From contig DBCZ01000058.1 in the NCBI GenBank assembly GCA_002293315.1, forward strand, positions 1 to 6,450: a stretch of 6,450 nucleotides of DNA, given 5' to 3'. The stretch is from Ruminococcaceae bacterium UBA945. Its GTDB lineage: Bacteria > Bacillota > Clostridia > Oscillospirales > Acutalibacteraceae. Numbering within the stretch: the stretch's first letter is position 1; every line of letters starts with the position of its first letter. Positions 1 to 4,701 of this stretch are shown piece after piece. Both the position numbers and the translations under genes were made by a program. The notes beneath the pieces are model-generated. The model saw only the letters and a program-made list of their open reading frames with translations, did no database searches and was not told the origin of the DNA.

Positions 1-53
1 GGCGTGGTTATCGTTTATAGTAGGGAGTGACGACCCGGCACTCCGTGAAGGGC

Positions 54-88
54 AATTGGTATGAATTTTCATACCGGTTTTCTTTTTG
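54..88 (+). terminator. Intrinsic terminator of a gene left of the window
   Basis: The 8-bp perfect arms GGTATGAA (58-65) and TTCATACC (68-75) enclose a 2-nt TT. The stem extends outward by two G.U and two A-U pairs to 54/79 and is followed by a T-rich tract (78-88). This is the usual form of a Rho-independent terminator reading rightward, so a + strand gene probably ends just before or inside the first 50 bases. The same DNA could instead bind a dimeric repressor because the core is palindromic, but the T-tract favours a terminator. A second small hairpin (24-29 with 39-44) lies just upstream. Confidence 0.65.
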
Positions 89-101
89 CTATGAAATTCG
101 T

Positions 102-123
102 ACACAACTTTGACACAAGTCTG
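102..123 (+). promoter_or_regulatory. Candidate OmpR-type operator: two direct repeats, 11-bp period
   Basis: The half-sites ACACAACTTTG (102-112) and ACACAAGTCTG (113-123) match at 9 of 11 positions and lie head to tail. OmpR/PhoB-family regulators typically bind as tandem dimers to direct repeats spaced by one helical turn. The repeat covers the -35 hexamer of the promoter in front of a gene for just such a regulator. Autoregulation is therefore a reasonable inference, either as activator or repressor, but the repeat is short and could be chance. Confidence 0.35.
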
Positions 124-138
124 TGATAGAGTTATCAT
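110..138 (+). promoter_or_regulatory. Sigma-A type promoter of the two-component operon
   Basis: A perfect -35 box TTGACA (110-115) is followed after 17 nt by TATCAT (133-138), a 5 of 6 match to the -10 consensus. The predicted start near 145 falls within the A/G-rich ribosome binding site AAAGGAGGG (142-150), giving an unusually short leader of about 11 nt that still keeps GGAGGG. That is slightly awkward, so a further upstream start cannot be excluded, although no better -35/-10 pair was seen between 76 and 156. Confidence 0.6.
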
Positions 139-155
139 AATAAAGGAGGGATAAT

Positions 156-809
156 ATGCTGAACATTCTTATTGTGGAAGACGAGCAGGCCATAGCGAAC
201 CTGATATACCTGAATTTGAGCGATGAGGGCTATCGCTGCGTGTGTGCCTTTGACGGCAAGCAAGCGGCCGATATGATAGAGAAAGAGAGCTATGATTTAA
301 TTCTCCTTGATATAATGCTGCCTGAAATTGACGGCTATGAGCTGCTTGAGTATATCAAACCGACCGAAACGCCGGTTATTTTCATCACGGCAAAGGGCTC
401 GGTGAGTGACAGGATAAAGGGCCTTAAGCTTGGCGCAGACGATTACCTCGTGAAGCCGTTTCAAATCGGTGAGCTTTCTGCAAGGGTGGAGGCTGTGCTG
501 AGGAGATACGGGAAAAGCGAGAAGATAATTTCATTTGCGGGGCTTATCATAAACACAGAGTCGAGGCAGGTACAGAAGGATGAAGAAATCATAGATTTAA
601 CGGTGAAGGAGTTCGATTTGCTTGTCGAGCTGGTGCGCAACAAGAACATAGCGCTCTACCGCGATAAGCTATATGAAAAGGTGTGGGGTGAAAGCTTTGT
701 GGGCGAAACCCGCACACTGGATTCGCATATCCAGAGGCTTCGCAAGAAGCTCGGCTGGGAGGAACGTATCAAAACGGTGTTTCGCATAGGATACCGTCTG
801 GAGGGTTAA
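156..809 (+). CDS. OmpR/PhoB-family response regulator
   Basis: Cytoplasmic DNA-binding transcription regulator of a two-component system, phosphorylated by the kinase encoded next to it. The receiver domain covers about residues 1-118. It has the acidic pocket E8/D9, phospho-acceptor D52 in the LLDIMLP motif, switch T78 in FITAK, and the conserved K100 in YLVKPF. A winged-helix output domain spans about 125-216, with the typical TVKEFDLL, DSHIQRLRKKLG and FRIGYRLEG segments. The 217-residue length is slightly short for the family but complete. The ATG is set by AAAGGAGGG at 142-150, 5 nt upstream. The kinase starts 2 nt after the stop and its own ribosome binding site (800-805) lies inside this gene, so the two are co-transcribed and probably translationally coupled. 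The regulon is unknown; subfamily assignment (VanR-like, PhoP-like or other) cannot be made from sequence reading alone. Confidence 0.95.
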   Translation: MLNILIVEDEQAIANLIYLNLSDEGYRCVCAFDGKQAADMIEKESYDLILLDIMLPEIDGYELLEYIKPTETPVIFITAKGSVSDRIKGLKLGADDYLVKPFQIGELSARVEAVLRRYGKSEKIISFAGLIINTESRQVQKDEEIIDLTVKEFDLLVELVRNKNIALYRDKLYEKVWGESFVGETRTLDSHIQRLRKKLGWEERIKTVFRIGYRLEG

Positions 810-811
810 AG

Positions 812-2215
812 ATGCGGCTGTTCGTCAAATTCTTCCTTTGCTCCACGCTCGTTGTGAGTGTGGCGCTGATACTTTCCGGCTATCTTTTGATTGTATCCTC
901 GCATGAAAGCGCCTTGAACAGGGAGATTGACAGGGCTGTGAAGCAATATCAGTATGATAAATTCATTGTGCAGGCGAATTTGCTCTCCGAGGAAGACAAC
1001 CTCGGCGAGGGGATACCCGAGGGCCTGCTCGATAGGATTGCCTCTAACATGAGCGGCTTCACGGCATTTTATGATGAGAATAAAGCGCTTCTTTACTCTA
1101 CGCTTCCGATAGTCACAGACTTGGCCATGTTCGGCGAGGTGAGTGAGAATTCAACTGTTTACAGAGTTCAAGCAGTTGACGGCAAAAGCTATATCATGGT
1201 GTGCGGAAGATTCAACCAGAGCGGGGCAGAGCTGTTTTTACTGACGGCTTCTGACATAAGCGACATCAACGTTCAAAAAGAGCAAATGATTGCCGGCTTC
1301 ACATGGATATATTTCCTCACACTTCCGGTGAGTATAGCAATGAGCCTGTTGCTTTCAATCCTTATAACCAGACAGCTGAAAAGAATGAATAAGGCGGCTT
1401 CCGGAATAGCTCACGGCAGATACAGTGAGAGGCTGCATGTTTCAAGCCGAGATGAAATCGGAGAGCTTGCGGTCAGCTTCAATATGATGGCGGATAAAAT
1501 TGAGGAAGAGGTAAGCAAGCTTGTTGAAAACGCGAGGCAGAAAGAGGATTTCGTCGCCAATTTTGCGCATGAGCTCAAAACCCCGCTGACCTCTGTCATC
1601 GGTTATGCCGATATGATATATCAAAAAGATTTAACCAAGGGGCAGATTAAAGAAGCCTCATGGTATATTCTAAGTGAGGGGCTGAGGCTTGAGGCGCTGT
1701 CATTGAAGCTGATGGATTTGATCGTGCTTGACAAGCAGGACTTCATTCTTGAAAGGCTGAATGCGGAGGAGATGTTTTCGCTTTTGGCGGGCAGTCTCAG
1801 GCCAATGTTTGTGGAGAGAAAGGCGGTGCTTCATCTGGATATTCAGCCCGCAAACGTCATGGCGGAATATGACCTCTTCAAAACGCTGATACTGAATTTG
1901 GTTGATAACGCAATAAAGGCGGGCGCGAGTGATATAGATATAATCGGTGAGAATCAGGGAGAAAGGTACGTTATAAGAGTCCGCGACAACGGCCGCGGCA
2001 TGCCTGAATCTGAGCTGAGCAGGATAACCGAGGCGTTCTACATGGTGGACAAATCGCGGTCGCGCAAGCAATATGGCGCGGGGCTGGGGCTGTCGCTCGC
2101 GGCGAAGATTGCGAGGATACACGGCAGTGCGCCGAAATTCAGCAGCAAGGTCGGCGTCGGCACAACGGTGAGGTTCAGCTTGGCCATAGCAACGGAGGGC
2201 GAGGATGAAGACTAA
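812..2215 (+). CDS. Membrane sensor histidine kinase (HAMP-HisKA-HATPase)
   Basis: Inner-membrane sensor that autophosphorylates on histidine and passes the phosphate to the regulator encoded upstream. Order of parts in the 467 residues: transmembrane segment about 5-28; extracytoplasmic sensor region about 29-160, not recognised as a named domain; second transmembrane segment about 161-185; HAMP linker about 186-238 (SRDEIGELAVSFNMM); HisKA with H253 in the FAHELKTPLTS box; HATPase about 345-460. The HATPase has the N-box NLVDNA (362-367), G1 box DNGRG (392-396) and G2 box GAGLGL (422-427). All catalytic motifs are intact. GGAGGG at 800-805 lies 6 nt before the ATG. The C-terminal tail is acidic (GEDED), and its last 11 nt overlap the start of the next gene. 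The ligand is unknown; the neighbouring peptidoglycan carboxypeptidase gene makes an envelope signal plausible, but this is inference. Confidence 0.95.
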   Translation: MRLFVKFFLCSTLVVSVALILSGYLLIVSSHESALNREIDRAVKQYQYDKFIVQANLLSEEDNLGEGIPEGLLDRIASNMSGFTAFYDENKALLYSTLPIVTDLAMFGEVSENSTVYRVQAVDGKSYIMVCGRFNQSGAELFLLTASDISDINVQKEQMIAGFTWIYFLTLPVSIAMSLLLSILITRQLKRMNKAASGIAHGRYSERLHVSSRDEIGELAVSFNMMADKIEEEVSKLVENARQKEDFVANFAHELKTPLTSVIGYADMIYQKDLTKGQIKEASWYILSEGLRLEALSLKLMDLIVLDKQDFILERLNAEEMFSLLAGSLRPMFVERKAVLHLDIQPANVMAEYDLFKTLILNLVDNAIKAGASDIDIIGENQGERYVIRVRDNGRGMPESELSRITEAFYMVDKSRSRKQYGAGLGLSLAAKIARIHGSAPKFSSKVGVGTTVRFSLAIATEGEDED

Positions 2216-3059
2216 GAGAAATCTTTTTACGGCGCTGGGCGTGCTGGTGTCTCTGTCAATAGCCGTCGGCGGGTGGTTTTTGGCAAATGCGCTGATTGAG
2301 GCGCAATCAAGCATGCTGCTTTCTTCATCCGGCACGAGGCATATGGACGCCGGCATTGAGCTGCCGAAGCTATCAGATTCTGACAATGACAACGCAACCG
2401 AGAATACGCTTAAGGCAGAATCTCTGACGGAAGAGGATATCCTGCATATTGTGAGGAGCAGATATATAGGAACTGAAACTCCGCATGAGCCCGTGCCGGG
2501 GCAGATAGACATGGCGCAGGCGGTGGAAATCTGCAACGCCATGCTGTCAAAACTTTCAGAGATTTTATCCATAGAAGAGGAGTATTTTTATTCGGCAGAT
2601 GTGACATATGCCCTTCTCGCGCAGATCATAACGCGGGAAGTGGAGAGCTTCAATCCGATTTACAGTATCTGGCGCATACAACTGAGCAGCAGCGATTTTG
2701 AGGCTACTTTTTCCATAAACTCCGTCACAGGCCAGGTTTTGGAGCTTGGAATGCGCTTAGCGACCTTGTCCTTGAATATAGACGAGCGGACAACAGCTGA
2801 GATACTGGATATTTTCGTGAGTGAATTAGGTTTGCAAAACGAAGCAGCGGTAAGCCTGGCCTATGATGATATAGGGGGAATAACTGTGTATAAGCCCTTT
2901 GCAGACGGGGAAGCTTATGCAGTGGCCGGAATAAATGAGTTCTTTGATACAGAGCCGATTACCTCGGGCATCAGCCTGTATATTACTGATAGCTTTCCGA
3001 TAGATGAGGATAGGTTTGCCACGGCATATTATGAAAATGCAGTTGATACTGTCGAGTGA
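2205..3059 (+). CDS. Membrane-anchored extracytoplasmic protein, PepSY-like segment
   Basis: Function not recognised. The 284-residue protein has a short positive N-terminus (MKTKR) and one hydrophobic segment about 7-29 without a lipobox, so it is probably a type II anchored protein with its bulk outside the cell. A polar, low-complexity linker (about 40-75, rich in S, D, N) leads to a folded region. Residues 153-181 (YSIWRIQL...INSVTGQVLEL) resemble the strand-turn-strand core of PepSY-type domains, which are found in extracytoplasmic proteins near kinases and peptidases; this is a weak, eye-level resemblance. The ATG overlaps the kinase gene by 11 nt and has GGAGGG at 2194-2199, 5 nt upstream, indicating translational coupling. 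Genomic position makes a role as an accessory factor that modulates the sensor kinase a reasonable guess, comparable in logic to accessory proteins of other two-component operons. Confidence 0.85.
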   Translation: MKTKRNLFTALGVLVSLSIAVGGWFLANALIEAQSSMLLSSSGTRHMDAGIELPKLSDSDNDNATENTLKAESLTEEDILHIVRSRYIGTETPHEPVPGQIDMAQAVEICNAMLSKLSEILSIEEEYFYSADVTYALLAQIITREVESFNPIYSIWRIQLSSSDFEATFSINSVTGQVLELGMRLATLSLNIDERTTAEILDIFVSELGLQNEAAVSLAYDDIGGITVYKPFADGEAYAVAGINEFFDTEPITSGISLYITDSFPIDEDRFATAYYENAVDTVE

Positions 3060-3103
3060 GATTATCTTTTACAAGTATAACACAACTCCATGATGTCTAT
3101 GAT

Positions 3104-3150
3104 GCAACTCCCTGCTATGATTTAGCCAACACAGCGGGAGTTGCTTTTCT
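3104..3150 (+). terminator. Intrinsic terminator after the two-component operon
   Basis: GCAACTCCC (3104-3112) pairs perfectly with GGGAGTTGC (3136-3144). Beyond one unpaired T, GCT (3114-3116) also pairs with AGC (3133-3135). The stem is followed directly by TTTTCT (3145-3150). It lies 45 nt after the stop of the membrane protein gene and 31 nt before the peptidase gene, so it can end the first operon. It could also act as an attenuator for the peptidase gene, because the 3' arm can pair elsewhere (see the alternative hairpin at 3134-3155). Confidence 0.7.
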
Positions 3151-3155
3151 CCCGC
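3134..3155 (+). promoter_or_regulatory. Alternative hairpin competing with the terminator
   Basis: GCGGGAG (3134-3140) is part of the 3' arm of the terminator, yet it also pairs perfectly over 7 bp with CTCCCGC (3149-3155), enclosing the 8-nt loop TTGCTTTT that includes the T-run. The two structures exclude each other. Such an arrangement is the basic layout of a transcription attenuator or riboswitch expression platform. No known riboswitch aptamer was recognised in the short upstream leader, so regulation is inferred only. The peptidase ribosome binding site (AAGGGGG, 3166-3172) stays outside both structures. Confidence 0.35.
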
Positions 3156-3180
3156 ATAAAAATGCAAGGGGGAATCAAGC

Positions 3181-3993
3181 ATGGATAAGCGTGAAAGAGG
3201 CGGAAGAGATTTTCGGGGAGTGGCGTTCTTAATTGTTCTGTGCATCGCACTGGCAATATGCCTTATTGCGATATCCGGGAGCGGGCACGCAGTAGAAAAG
3301 ATAAGTGAAATTATACCCTCGAAAGACGAAGCAGTTTCCTCGGAAGCGGCAGTCAGCGTCAGAGCAAAAAGTAAGATTGTGGCTTCGGCGACAGATGATA
3401 GCAGCAAGGTTGTTTTTCACTGGGAAAACAGTGTTAACGATGAATTTATGAAGCTCGTGAATGCGGAGAATCAGTTGGAAGAGGATTATTACCCCGAGCT
3501 TGAGACGATTGAGGAAGGGTGGCAGTTTGACGCGCGGGCAGCCCACATGCTTGAAGCCATGCTGAATGAGGCGAGGCGGCAGGGGCTGTCTCCGATTATA
3601 TGCTCCGCTTATCGAAGCGTGGAGACACAGCGGGAGCTTTTCACGGATAAAGTGGTAGAGCTTATGGCGGAAGGCTTAAGCCAAGAGGCCGCCGAAGAGC
3701 AGACGCGTGAAGTCATTGCTTATCCGGGAAGCAGCGAGCACGGTCTGGGTTTGGCAGCGGATATAGTTTCAAAAGATTATCAGCTTCTTGACGAGGGGCA
3801 GACACAGACGCCGGAATTCATCTGGCTTCAGGAGCATTGCGCCGAATACGGCTTCATTCTCAGATACCCGAAAGGTAAGGAGGATGTGACGGGAATAATA
3901 TACGAGCCGTGGCATTTCAGGTATGTGGGGGAGAAGGCGGCAGAGGAAATTATGGCCGAGGGCATATGCCTTGAAGAATATTTGAGCAGATAA
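3181..3993 (+). CDS. VanY-type D-alanyl-D-alanine carboxypeptidase (peptidase M15B)
   Basis: Zinc peptidase that removes the terminal D-alanine from peptidoglycan stem peptides outside the membrane. The 270 residues begin with a positive N-terminus and one hydrophobic segment (about 12-32), most likely a signal anchor. A linker rich in S, A and K precedes the catalytic domain. The entry motif LVNAENQLEEDYYPEL (92-107) is typical of VanY proteins. R145 in SAYRS binds substrate in this family. The zinc signature SEHGLGLAAD supplies H187 and D194, and YEPWHFRYV supplies catalytic E242 and ligand H245, so the active site is complete. The ATG is set by AAGGGGG (3166-3172), 8 nt upstream. A terminator-like hairpin separates it from the two-component operon. 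VanY is an accessory factor in glycopeptide resistance clusters, but homologues are common housekeeping enzymes in Clostridia; with no vanH, vanA or vanX here, resistance should not be assumed. Confidence 0.93.
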   Translation: MDKRERGGRDFRGVAFLIVLCIALAICLIAISGSGHAVEKISEIIPSKDEAVSSEAAVSVRAKSKIVASATDDSSKVVFHWENSVNDEFMKLVNAENQLEEDYYPELETIEEGWQFDARAAHMLEAMLNEARRQGLSPIICSAYRSVETQRELFTDKVVELMAEGLSQEAAEEQTREVIAYPGSSEHGLGLAADIVSKDYQLLDEGQTQTPEFIWLQEHCAEYGFILRYPKGKEDVTGIIYEPWHFRYVGEKAAEEIMAEGICLEEYLSR

Positions 3994-4015
3994 TGGAATT
4001 GCCGAAACAAAACTC

Positions 4016-4044
4016 TTGAACATGAAGTGTCTGTGTGTTATAAT
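4016..4044 (+). promoter_or_regulatory. Promoter of the tRNA cluster
   Basis: TTGAAC (4016-4021, 4 of 6 consensus) is followed after exactly 17 nt by a perfect TATAAT (4039-4044). The predicted start lies near 4051, about 19 nt before the first tRNA base. It stands only 22 nt after the peptidase stop codon, with no clear terminator between, so some read-through from the peptidase gene into the tRNAs is possible. Confidence 0.8.
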
Positions 4045-4069
4045 ACTGAGTGTTGTGACAACGACAGAT

Positions 4070-4146
4070 GCGCCAATAGCTCAGCAGGATAGAGCAACTG
4101 CCTTCTAAGCAGTAGGCCAGGGGTTCGAATCCCTTTTGGCGCGCCA
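4070..4146 (+). tRNA. tRNA-Arg (anticodon TCT)
   Basis: Full cloverleaf, 77 nt with encoded CCA (4144-4146). Acceptor arms GCGCCAA and TTGGCGC pair perfectly, with discriminator G4143. The D-arm GCTC/GAGC and the anticodon stem ACTGC/GCAGT are intact. The 7-nt loop CTTCTAA places TCT at 4104-4106, reading AGA and AGG arginine codons. The T-arm loop TTCGAAT is closed by AGGGG/CCCTT with one G.U pair. It is the first gene of the cluster. Confidence 0.96.
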
Positions 4147-4174
4147 AACTATAGCACAGAACGCTATAGTTCTG
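4147..4174 (+). other. Hairpin in the tRNA-Arg/tRNA-His spacer
   Basis: AACTATAGC (4147-4155) pairs perfectly with GCTATAGTT (4163-4171) over 9 bp, starting at the base right after the Arg CCA. An alternative 6-bp hairpin, CAGAAC (4157-4162) with GTTCTG (4169-4174), overlaps it. There is no T-run, so it is not a terminator. Its place suggests a spacer structure that could help tRNA processing from a joint precursor; this is inference. Confidence 0.5.
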
Positions 4175-4176
4175 CG

Positions 4177-4253
4177 GTGGATGTAGCTTAGTTGGTTAAA
4201 GCGCCAGTTTGTGGCACTGGAGATCGTGGGTTCGAATCCCATCTTCCACCCCA
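4177..4253 (+). tRNA. tRNA-His (anticodon GTG)
   Basis: Cloverleaf of 77 nt with encoded CCA (4251-4253). G4176 is available as the extra G-1 that tRNA-His needs, opposite discriminator C4250. The anticodon stem CCAGT/ACTGG holds the loop TTGTGGC with GTG at 4211-4213. The D-arm is GCTT/AAGC, and the T-arm is GTGGG/CCCAT around TTCGAAT. One defect is visible: in the acceptor stem, T4182 faces T4244 (positions 6 and 67), a U.U mismatch. The last 21 bases are copied 206 bp downstream. Confidence 0.93.
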
Positions 4254-4258
4254 TTGAA
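4233..4258 (+). repeat. 26-bp direct repeat, copy 1 (tRNA-His 3' end)
   Basis: This copy begins in the T-loop (CGAATCCC), runs through the acceptor 3' strand and CCA of tRNA-His, and ends with TTGAA of the flank. It is identical to 4439-4464. Direct repeats made of a tRNA 3' end are the usual footprint of site-specific integration at a tRNA gene (attL/attR), though a local duplication would look the same. Confidence 0.9.
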
Positions 4259-4438
4259 TATAAGGTGCAATTTGCATTTATCGATATACAGATTCGAATC
4301 CGGGAGGGTTTGAGCGTTAAAAAAATGTGCCGGCGACACTTTTTTAGCGAGAAGCGGTGAGACGGGTACCGGCGTGCGGTGAGCGAAGCGAGCGAGAGCC
4401 GGTCGGCGAGCCATCAGGATTGCCGAAGGCAATTCTGG
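4259..4438 (+). mobile_element. Small structured non-coding element between the repeat copies
   Basis: This 180-bp insert has no convincing gene. It contains a T-arm-like motif TTCGAATCC (4293-4301) and then three hairpins. The first pairs 4315-4329 with 4337-4349, joining an A7 run to a T6 run with a 2-nt bulge. The second pairs ACCGGC (4368-4373) with GCCGGT (4398-4403) and encloses GAGCGAAGCGAGCGAGAG-type short repeats. The third pairs 4415-4424 with 4428-4437 around a GAA loop. Being flanked by a 26-bp direct repeat derived from tRNA-His, it looks like a small non-autonomous mobile or repetitive element, or the remnant of a larger integrated one. No transposase or integrase is present in the window. 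It may alternatively be a decayed tandem duplication of tRNA-cluster DNA. Confidence 0.5.
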
Positions 4439-4464
4439 CGAATCCCATCTTCCACCCCATTGAA
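4439..4464 (+). repeat. 26-bp direct repeat, copy 2 (tRNA-His fragment)
   Basis: Exact copy of 4233-4258, placed 206 bp downstream. It contains only half of the T-arm, the acceptor 3' strand and CCA of tRNA-His, so it cannot form a tRNA itself. It carries the same T (4450) that makes the acceptor mismatch in the complete tRNA-His, which shows both copies come from the same source sequence. Confidence 0.9.
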
Positions 4465-4471
4465 GGAAACG

Positions 4472-4495
4472 CGGAGTTTAATTTATTAAGCTCCG
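4472..4495 (+). other. Hairpin before tRNA-Gln
   Basis: Arms 4472-4482 and 4485-4495 pair over 11 bp with one G.U pair (CGGAG with CTCCG at the base, TTAAT with ATTAA at the tip) and a nominal 2-nt loop. The stretch after it (TTCTCTATATT) is only mildly T-rich, so termination would be weak. It ends 10 nt before tRNA-Gln and may be a processing or spacing structure in the cluster transcript. Confidence 0.45.
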
Positions 4496-4505
4496 TTCTC
4501 TATAT

Positions 4506-4580
4506 TGGGCTGTAGCCAAGCGGTAAGGCAACGGACTTTGACTCCGTCATGCGTGTGTTCGAATCCCACCAGCCCAGCCA
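4506..4580 (+). tRNA. tRNA-Gln (anticodon TTG)
   Basis: Cloverleaf of 75 nt with encoded CCA (4578-4580). Acceptor arms TGGGCTG and CAGCCCA pair perfectly, with discriminator G4577. Anticodon stem ACGGA/TCCGT holds the loop CTTTGAC with TTG at 4538-4540, reading CAA and CAG. The T-loop is TTCGAAT. In the T-stem GTGTG/CCCAC one pair is broken: T4556 faces C4566 (positions 52 and 62). No separate promoter was seen, so it is probably transcribed from the promoter before tRNA-Arg, through the structured insert. Confidence 0.94.
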
Positions 4581-4588
4581 TAAATGAT

Positions 4589-4670
4589 AATTGAGAGTGT
4601 ATAGTGGACAGTTGATAGTTGTAAGGCAGATTACTATTAACAGTCAGTTATACACTCTCAATTGCTTTTT
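4589..4670 (+). terminator. Long inverted repeat with T5, closing the tRNA cluster
   Basis: AATTGAGAGTGTATA (4589-4603) pairs perfectly with 4649-4663. Inside, ACAGTTGATAGT (4608-4619) pairs at 10 of 12 positions with 4633-4644. GCTTTTT (4664-4670) follows, as in an intrinsic terminator for the + strand tRNAs. The 75-bp imperfect palindrome is larger than most terminators and resembles a MITE-like element; no target-site duplication is evident. It stands between the convergent tRNA cluster and ymdB, where it might also affect the end of the ymdB transcript, though no T-run follows on that strand. Confidence 0.55.
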
Positions 4671-4701
4671 AATAGCTTGAAACCGAGAGGGATAAGAAAG
4701 C

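Noticed and set aside
1..64. Possible 3' ends of an upstream gene, for example frame 1 ending at TGA 28-30 or frame 2 ending at TGA 62-64
   Set aside because: Only 9 to 20 codons are visible, more than one frame is open, and none is recognisable. The terminator at 54-88 suggests an upstream gene, but its frame cannot be decided.
1700..2572. Long 290-codon open frame on the minus strand
   Set aside because: It lies antisense to the intact histidine kinase and the next gene, has no family features or sensible ribosome binding site, and is a shadow of real coding sequence.
3043..3081. Promoter for the peptidase gene: TTGATA at 3043 with TATAAC at 3076
   Set aside because: The spacing is 27 nt, far from 17, and the correctly spaced -35 alternative (3052-3057) matches only 3 of 6. 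A promoter may exist here but the sequence does not support one well.
3950..4147. Minus-strand frame encoding GFEPLAYCLEGS-like sequence
   Set aside because: This is the well-known false protein produced by translating the antisense of a tRNA gene, here tRNA-Arg.
4378..4397. GAGCGAAGCGAGCGAG repeats as a CRISPR array or tandem-repeat locus
   Set aside because: The short units are too few and have no spacers; they are better explained as the loop region of one hairpin in the insert.
4196..4432. Minus-strand frame encoding GIRTHDLQCHKLAL-like sequence
   Set aside because: This is again an antisense-tRNA artefact (tRNA-His) extended across the non-coding insert. Similar false proteins are common in databases and may reveal other copies of the insert, but there is no evidence of translation.
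4254..4505. A fourth tRNA gene in the His-Gln gap, suggested by TTCGAATCC at 4293-4301 and the tRNA tail at 4439-4464
   Set aside because: No acceptor, D-arm or anticodon arm can be assembled around either motif; the tail is an exact copy of the tRNA-His end only.
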